64,000 nucleotides of DNA from Arthrobacter sp. MSA 4-2. Lineage in GTDB: Bacteria; Actinomycetota; Actinomycetes; Actinomycetales; Micrococcaceae. Position numbers and translations under genes: made by a program. The stretch lies in contig NZ_JAEKGC010000009.1 of assembly GCF_016405885.1 (NCBI RefSeq), positions 1 through 64,000 of the forward strand. The letters run 5' to 3'. Within the stretch, counting starts at the first letter, position 1. Every line of letters starts with the position of its first letter. Below are positions 58,742 to 64,000 of the stretch, piece after piece. The notes beneath the pieces are model-generated. The model did no database searches and was not told the DNA's origin. It saw nothing but the letters and a program-made list of their open reading frames with translations.

Positions 58742-59983
58742 TCAGGCGCGCTCGAGCGCCGTCAGGCCGGGGAGCTCCTTGCCCTCGAGGTATTCGAGGC
58801 TTGCCCCGCCTCCGGTAGAGATGTGGCCGAACTGGGTGTCCTCGAACCCGAGGCCCCGGACCGCGGCGGCGGAGTCGCCTCCACCCACCACCGTCAGGGC
58901 GCCGTTGCGCTGCGCCTCGACGAGGGCCTGTGCAACCACGCGGGTCCCCTCGGCGAAAGCCTCGAACTCGAACACGCCCATGGGCCCGTTCCAGAACACG
59001 GTCTTCGCCTGCGCGATGTGCGCCGCGAAATCGGAGCCGCTGACCGGTCCGATGTCGAGGCCGATCCCGCCGGCGCCGTAGGGGCCGGACTCGATTGCAT
59101 CGGCCGCGAGCACCCCGTGTCCGGCGTCGGGCGCGAACTTCTCGGCAACCACGATGTCCGTCGGGAAGACAAACTCCGTGCCCGCCTCCGCCGCGCGGTC
59201 GAGGTAGCCGCGCACTGTATCCAGCTGGTCGGCCTCAAGCAGGCAGGCACCCACCTTGTGCCCCTGGGCGGCGAGGAACGTGAAGACCATTCCTCCGCCG
59301 ATCAGGAGCCGGTCGGCCTTGCCCAGCAGGTTCTCGATGACTGCCAGCTTGTCGGAGACCTTCGATCCGCCGAGGACGACCACGAAGGGCCGCTCGGGGT
59401 CAGTGGTGAGCCGCTGGAGCACCTCGACCTCCGCCTTCACCAGGTCGCCCTGGTAGGAGGGAAGGATCGCGGCGAGGTCGTACACGCTTGCATGCTTGCG
59501 GTGCACGGCACCGAAAGCGTCATTGACGTACGCCCCCGAGCTGCCGGCGAGCCCCGCGAACTCGTGTGCGAGTGCGGCGCGTTCGCTCTCGTCCTTGCTG
59601 GTCTCGCGCGGGTCGAACCGCACGTTCTCCAGCACCAGGACCTCCCCGTCGGAGAGCGCCTGGGCTGCTGCCCGCGCCTGCTCCCCGGCGGTATCCCCCG
59701 CGAGCGTCACGGAGAAGTCCGCGAGCTCGGCCAGGCGGTCGACGGCGGGGCGGAGCGAGTACTTCGCCTCGGGCGCACCCTTGGGGCGTCCAAGGTGAGC
59801 CATCACGATGACGGCGGCTCCGGCCTCGCTGAGCTTGCGCAGCACGGGAAGCGACGCCCGAAGGCGCCCGTCGTCGGTGACCCGCTGGGAGTCGTCAAGG
59901 GGAACGTTGAGGTCCGAGCGGACCAGGATCCGCCGGCCGCGGACCCCTTCCGCCAGGAGGTCGTCGATCGATGCGTAGCCCAC
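58742..59983 (-). CDS. pgk: Phosphoglycerate kinase
   Basis: A 413-residue kinase. Conserved strings are [32 protein letters not shown] (split), [15 protein letters not shown] [32 protein letters not shown], and the C-terminal [16 protein letters not shown] and [20 protein letters not shown] that carry the ATP site. GTG at 59983, four bases after the gap stop, is chosen; starting at 60025 would overlap gap and add an unlike N-terminus. No SD is evident, so translational coupling to gap is likely. Confidence 0.95.
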   Translation of the reverse strand: MGYASIDDLLAEGVRGRRILVRSDLNVPLDDSQRVTDDGRLRASLPVLRKLSEAGAAVIVMAHLGRPKGAPEAKYSLRPAVDRLAELADFSVTLAGDTAGEQARAAAQALSDGEVLVLENVRFDPRETSKDESERAALAHEFAGLAGSSGAYVNDAFGAVHRKHASVYDLAAILPSYQGDLVKAEVEVLQRLTTDPERPFVVVLGGSKVSDKLAVIENLLGKADRLLIGGGMVFTFLAAQGHKVGACLLEADQLDTVRGYLDRAAEAGTEFVFPTDIVVAEKFAPDAGHGVLAADAIESGPYGAGGIGLDIGPVSGSDFAAHIAQAKTVFWNGPMGVFEFEAFAEGTRVVAQALVEAQRNGALTVVGGGDSAAAVRGLGFEDTQFGHISTGGGASLEYLEGKELPGLTALERA

Positions 59984-59987
59984 TGGG

Positions 59988-61100
<1,113 letters not shown>

Positions 61101-61114
61101 TCAGGTTTTGCGGT

Positions 61115-61150
61115 GCTTCGGGGCGGGGGCCTGCGCCCCCGCCCCGAAGC
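61115..61150 (-). terminator. Hairpin terminator between sodA and gap
   Basis: GCTTCGGGGCGGGGG and its complement form a perfect 15-bp stem with a six-base loop. A second stem GTGCCCG/CGGGCAC lies at 61153-61177. Together they end the sodA transcript. The remaining about 110 bases to the gap start hold its promoter, which I cannot place. Confidence 0.75.
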
Positions 61151-61197
61151 GCGTGCCCGTCCCGCGGAGGCGGGCACAGGCGGAACGCAACCGGGCG

Positions 61198-61827
61198 TTA
61201 GACGCCGGGGACGACCAGGCTCGATGCGCCGGACCGGGCGCGGTCAAACCGTGCCGCGACGTCGGTCCAGTTCACGATATTCCAGAAGGCCTTGACGTAA
61301 TCGGCCTTGACATTGACGTAGTCGAGGTAGAAGGCGTGCTCCCACATGTCGAGCATGAGCAGCGGGATGGTTCCGACCGGAACGTTGCCCTGCTGGTCGT
61401 AGAGCTGCTCGATCACGATGTTGCCGCCGAGCGGCTCGTAGGCGAGGACGGCCCAGCCGGAGCCCTGAAGGCTGATGGCGGCGGCGTTGAAGTGGCTGCG
61501 GAAGGCCTCGAAGGACCCGAACGCGTCGTCGAGTGCGGCGGCCAGTTCACCGGTGGGGAGGTCTCCTCCGTCCGGTGAGAGGTTCTTCCAGAAGATCGAG
61601 TGGTTGGTGTGGCCGCCGAGGTGGAAGGCCAGGTCCTTCGACAGCTTGGGGATGTTCCCAAACTCACCCTTTTCGCGGGCCTCCGCCAGCTGTGCCAGCG
61701 CGTCGTTGGCACCCTTGACATAGGTGGCGTGGTGCTTGCTGTGGTGAAGCTCCATAATCCGCGCGGAGATATGCGGTTCAAGGGCCGCATAATCATAATC
61801 AAGGTCGGGCAGCGTGTACTGGCTCAC
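61198..61827 (-). CDS. sodA: Superoxide dismutase (Mn/Fe)
   Basis: A 209-residue SOD. Metal ligands are seen in [28 protein letters not shown] and [27 protein letters not shown], giving the usual His, His, Asp and His. [11 protein letters not shown] is the family string; Mn or Fe preference cannot be read. There is no signal peptide, so it is cytosolic. GTG at 61827 has GGAGGA nine bases upstream. It stands alone between whiA and gap. Confidence 0.95.
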   Translation of the reverse strand: MSQYTLPDLDYDYAALEPHISARIMELHHSKHHATYVKGANDALAQLAEAREKGEFGNIPKLSKDLAFHLGGHTNHSIFWKNLSPDGGDLPTGELAAALDDAFGSFEAFRSHFNAAAISLQGSGWAVLAYEPLGGNIVIEQLYDQQGNVPVGTIPLLMLDMWEHAFYLDYVNVKADYVKAFWNIVNWTDVAARFDRARSGASSLVVPGV

Positions 61828-61950
61828 GAATTTCCTCCATCTAATGGTGTACCTTTCCGGGACCGCTTCCGGGCCGGTATGGGCCGGAGACTGACCGCCG
61901 GGGTCCCGCCGCCGAAGCGGCAGGCTTGCCCTCCCATCCTATGCAAGGAT

Positions 61951-62931
61951 TCACTCGTCCAGCATGTCGGCGGTGACATTGGCGTCGGTTCCCGGAATCC
62001 CGATCTCCTGGGCCCGCTTGTCGGCCATGGCCAGCAGCCGGCGGATCCTCCCCGCGATGGCGTCCTTGGTCATCGGAGGGTCGGCGAGCCGGCCAAGTTC
62101 GTCGAGGCTTGCCTGCTTGTGACCGACCCGCAGCTCCCCCGCGTACCGGAGGTGCTCCGGGACCGACTCGCCGAGGATCTCAAGCGCCCGCTCCACGCGG
62201 GCGCCGGCGGCCACGGCTGCCTGCGCGGACCGGCGCAGGTTGGCGTCGTCGAAGTTCGCCAGCCGGTTCGCCGTGGCACGGACCTCCTTGCGCATCCGCC
62301 GTTCCTCCCACACCATGAGGGCGTCGTGGGCGCCCATGCGGGTGAGCAGCGCCGCAATGGTGTCACCGTCGCGGATCACCACGCGGTCCACGCCCCGGAC
62401 CTCCCGCGCCTTGGCGGCGATACCGAGGCGGCGCGCGGCGCCAACGAGGGCCAGAGCGGATTCCGGGCCGGGGCAGGTCACCTCGAGGGAGGACGAGCGG
62501 CCCGGCTCGGTCAGGGACCCGTGCGCCAGGAACGCGCCGCGCCAGACGGCCTCGGCGTCGGCCGCGGAGCCGTTGACGACGGCGGAGGGCAGCCCGCGCA
62601 CGGGCCTGCCACGGGTATCGAGCAGGCCGGTCTGGCGGGCGAGGGACTCGCCGTCGCGCACCACCCGGACCACGTAGCGGTTGCCGCGGCGCAGGCCGCC
62701 GCCGGACACAACGATGATTTCACTGTTGTGCCCGTAGACCTCGGCGATGGCCGAGCGGACCCGGCGGGCGGTCGACGCGAGGTCGACCTCCGCTTCGATC
62801 ACGATCCGGCCCGAAATGATGTGCAGCCCGCCGGCGAACCGCAGCAGGGCGGACACCTCGGCCTTGCGTACCGAGGACTTTTTAACCTCGAGGTGCGAGA
62901 GCTCCTCTTTGACGTCCGCAGTCAGCGCCAC
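61951..62931 (-). CDS. whiA: DNA-binding protein WhiA
   Basis: A 326-residue protein of two parts: an N-terminal LAGLIDADG-like domain ([19 protein letters not shown], then [24 protein letters not shown]), which has lost nuclease residues, and a C-terminal helix-turn-helix ([31 protein letters not shown], in pieces). WhiA controls sporulation genes in Streptomyces; in non-sporulating actinobacteria it influences growth and division. GTG at 62931 has AGGAG six bases upstream and leaves [15 protein letters not shown]. It is downstream of rapZ and yvcK, the classic order. Confidence 0.95.
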   Translation of the reverse strand: MALTADVKEELSHLEVKKSSVRKAEVSALLRFAGGLHIISGRIVIEAEVDLASTARRVRSAIAEVYGHNSEIIVVSGGGLRRGNRYVVRVVRDGESLARQTGLLDTRGRPVRGLPSAVVNGSAADAEAVWRGAFLAHGSLTEPGRSSSLEVTCPGPESALALVGAARRLGIAAKAREVRGVDRVVIRDGDTIAALLTRMGAHDALMVWEERRMRKEVRATANRLANFDDANLRRSAQAAVAAGARVERALEILGESVPEHLRYAGELRVGHKQASLDELGRLADPPMTKDAIAGRIRRLLAMADKRAQEIGIPGTDANVTADMLDE

Positions 62932-62941
62932 CAGTTCACTC

Positions 62942-63973
62942 CTAGTTCTCCCCAAACATGTCTTTGTACGCCGTTGCGAGGCGAAGCGGATCATGGACGG
63001 GTTTTCCGGTTGAAGATCCCACTTTACCCAGAACGGCCCGCCCACCCATCGCGGCGACCGCCGCCTCGAACTGCGCACGGTCCCCCACGACCGCCGGATC
63101 GGCCAGCACGACGTCCACGGTGAACTCCGGCGCGTAGCGCTTAATCACGGCAAGGTGGTCCACGGCGGTCATGCCCTGGGTCTCCTTGGTGTCGTTCGTC
63201 ATATTCATCGTCAGGCAGCGTTTGGCGGAGGTGCGGCAGAGCGCGTCACGGAGCTCAGGAAGCAGCAGGTGCGGCAGCACCGAGGTGTACCAGGAGCCCG
63301 GGCCGAGGATCACCCAGTCGGCCAGTTCGATCGCCTCGAGGGCGTCCTTGCAGGCCGGCGCTGCCTCCGGGAGCAGCCGGACGTTGCTGACGTTCCCGCC
63401 CTCGGCGGCGACCGCCAGCTGGGCCTGCCCGACGATGGTCTTCACCCGCAGCCCTCCCCCGGACTCGGTGAGGATGTCCCCCTCGATGGTCAGGGGCACG
63501 CTGGCCATTGGCACGACCTTGCCGCGGGCACCCAGCAGCGCACCGGCCCACTGCAGGCCCGCCACTGGGTCGCCAAGCAGTTCCCAGAGGGTCACGATGA
63601 GCAGGTTTCCCAGCGCGTGGTTGTCGAGCGAGCCATCGACGCCCTCGGTTGAGGTGAAGCGGTGCTGCATGACGTCGCGCCAGGTGCGGCCCCAGTCCGT
63701 GTCGTCGCACAGGGCGGCAAGCGCCATCCGCAGGTCCCCGGGCGGAAGGACGCCAAGTTCCCTGCGCAGCCGGCCGGAGGACCCGCCGTCGTCGGCGACG
63801 GTGACCACGGCGGTGAGGTCCTGGGTCAGCAGGCGCAGCGCGGACAGCGAAGCGGACAGCCCGTGGCCGCCGCCGAGCGCCACCACCGAGGGCGTCTTCT
63901 CTGCCGGCTCGCCATCGCGCCGGTTCGCCGTCGGAACCGGGATCAGGGGCAGCGGCCCCGAAAAGAGTGCCAC
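62942..63973 (-). CDS. yvcK: Gluconeogenesis factor / YvcK family
   Basis: A 343-residue protein of the CofD/YvcK family. [61 protein letters not shown] and [17 protein letters not shown] are the signatures. In Bacillus it is needed on gluconeogenic carbon and binds UDP-sugars. The GTG at 63973 shares its first base with the rapZ stop (TAGTG), so translation is coupled to rapZ. A Pro/Arg-rich N-terminal extension of about 28 residues precedes the fold. Confidence 0.94.
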   Translation of the reverse strand: MALFSGPLPLIPVPTANRRDGEPAEKTPSVVALGGGHGLSASLSALRLLTQDLTAVVTVADDGGSSGRLRRELGVLPPGDLRMALAALCDDTDWGRTWRDVMQHRFTSTEGVDGSLDNHALGNLLIVTLWELLGDPVAGLQWAGALLGARGKVVPMASVPLTIEGDILTESGGGLRVKTIVGQAQLAVAAEGGNVSNVRLLPEAAPACKDALEAIELADWVILGPGSWYTSVLPHLLLPELRDALCRTSAKRCLTMNMTNDTKETQGMTAVDHLAVIKRYAPEFTVDVVLADPAVVGDRAQFEAAVAAMGGRAVLGKVGSSTGKPVHDPLRLATAYKDMFGEN

Positions 63974-64000
63974 TACTCCCGCCCCAGATCCCGGTGGTGG
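63973..64000 (-). CDS. rapZ: RNase adapter RapZ, C-terminal end only
   Basis: Only the last eight codons (HHRDLGRE) and the TAG stop lie inside the window. The HRDLGR ending is typical for RapZ in this group, and it stands directly before yvcK-whiA as in nearly all actinobacteria. Most of the gene lies beyond 64000. Confidence 0.7.

Overview
The window is high-GC chromosomal DNA of an actinobacterium, most likely a member of the Micrococcaceae (Arthrobacter-like). The basis is gene content and order: rapZ-yvcK-whiA, gap-pgk-tpiA-secG, a tkt-tal-pgi-zwf-opcA-pgl operon with ctaB divergent to it, a sufR-sufB-sufD-ferredoxin-sufC-sufT operon, an adjacent divergent glgA(glgM)/glgC pair, OpcA, WhiA, a DUF3099 protein, and many GTG starts. 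Species is inference; no rRNA or tRNA gene was seen.

Layout. 1-9.6 kb is a mixed accessory-like stretch: a truncated DUF222/HNH protein, two small unknown proteins, two GNAT acetyltransferases, a TetR regulator with twin operators facing a DUF2231 membrane protein, a decayed aminoglycoside-phosphotransferase-like gene, a RidA protein, a divergent ZIP-type transporter, an N5-(carboxyethyl)ornithine synthase overlapping a MarR-like gene, and a GAF-ANTAR RNA-binding regulator. 9.7-17.6 kb holds kynureninase and a lipid cluster (MaoC hydratase, long FabG4-type reductase, thiolase) divergent from a TetR regulator plus acyl-CoA oxidase; a 13-5-13 bp palindrome sits between the arms. 17.6-24 kb carries glycogen/maltose-1-phosphate genes, a D-threonine-aldolase-like enzyme and aminopeptidase N. 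24-34.8 kb holds a lipoate ligase, L31 type B, a lipoprotein, an RNA methyltransferase, an ABC ATPase, SerB, an MFS protein, two SDR reductases, and a DUF3099/small-protein/SURF1 operon. 34.8-38.6 kb has an ABC-F ATPase divergent from the BioYMN biotin ECF transporter. 38.8-44 kb is the SUF Fe-S operon. 44-48.7 kb has an ABC-2 exporter, heme A synthase, a DapA-like lyase and heme O synthase. 49-57.3 kb is the pentose-phosphate operon, and 57.5-61 kb lower glycolysis, followed by sodA and whiA-yvcK-rapZ.

The second half is coherent central metabolism: OpcA and Zwf sit with transketolase and transaldolase, while ctaA, ctaB and SURF1 supply heme A and cytochrome oxidase assembly and suf supplies Fe-S clusters. 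I saw no mobile element, prophage, CRISPR array or defence island. The best leads for new biology are regulatory: a recurrent TANNNT-N6/7-start arrangement predicting leaderless mRNAs for about a dozen genes, two TetR operators overlapping such promoters, a leader region upstream of tkt with a Crp/GlxR-like half-palindrome, an SD-sequestering inverted repeat and a 28-codon ORF, and a 35-codon ORF with its own SD upstream of the carboxyethylornithine synthase.
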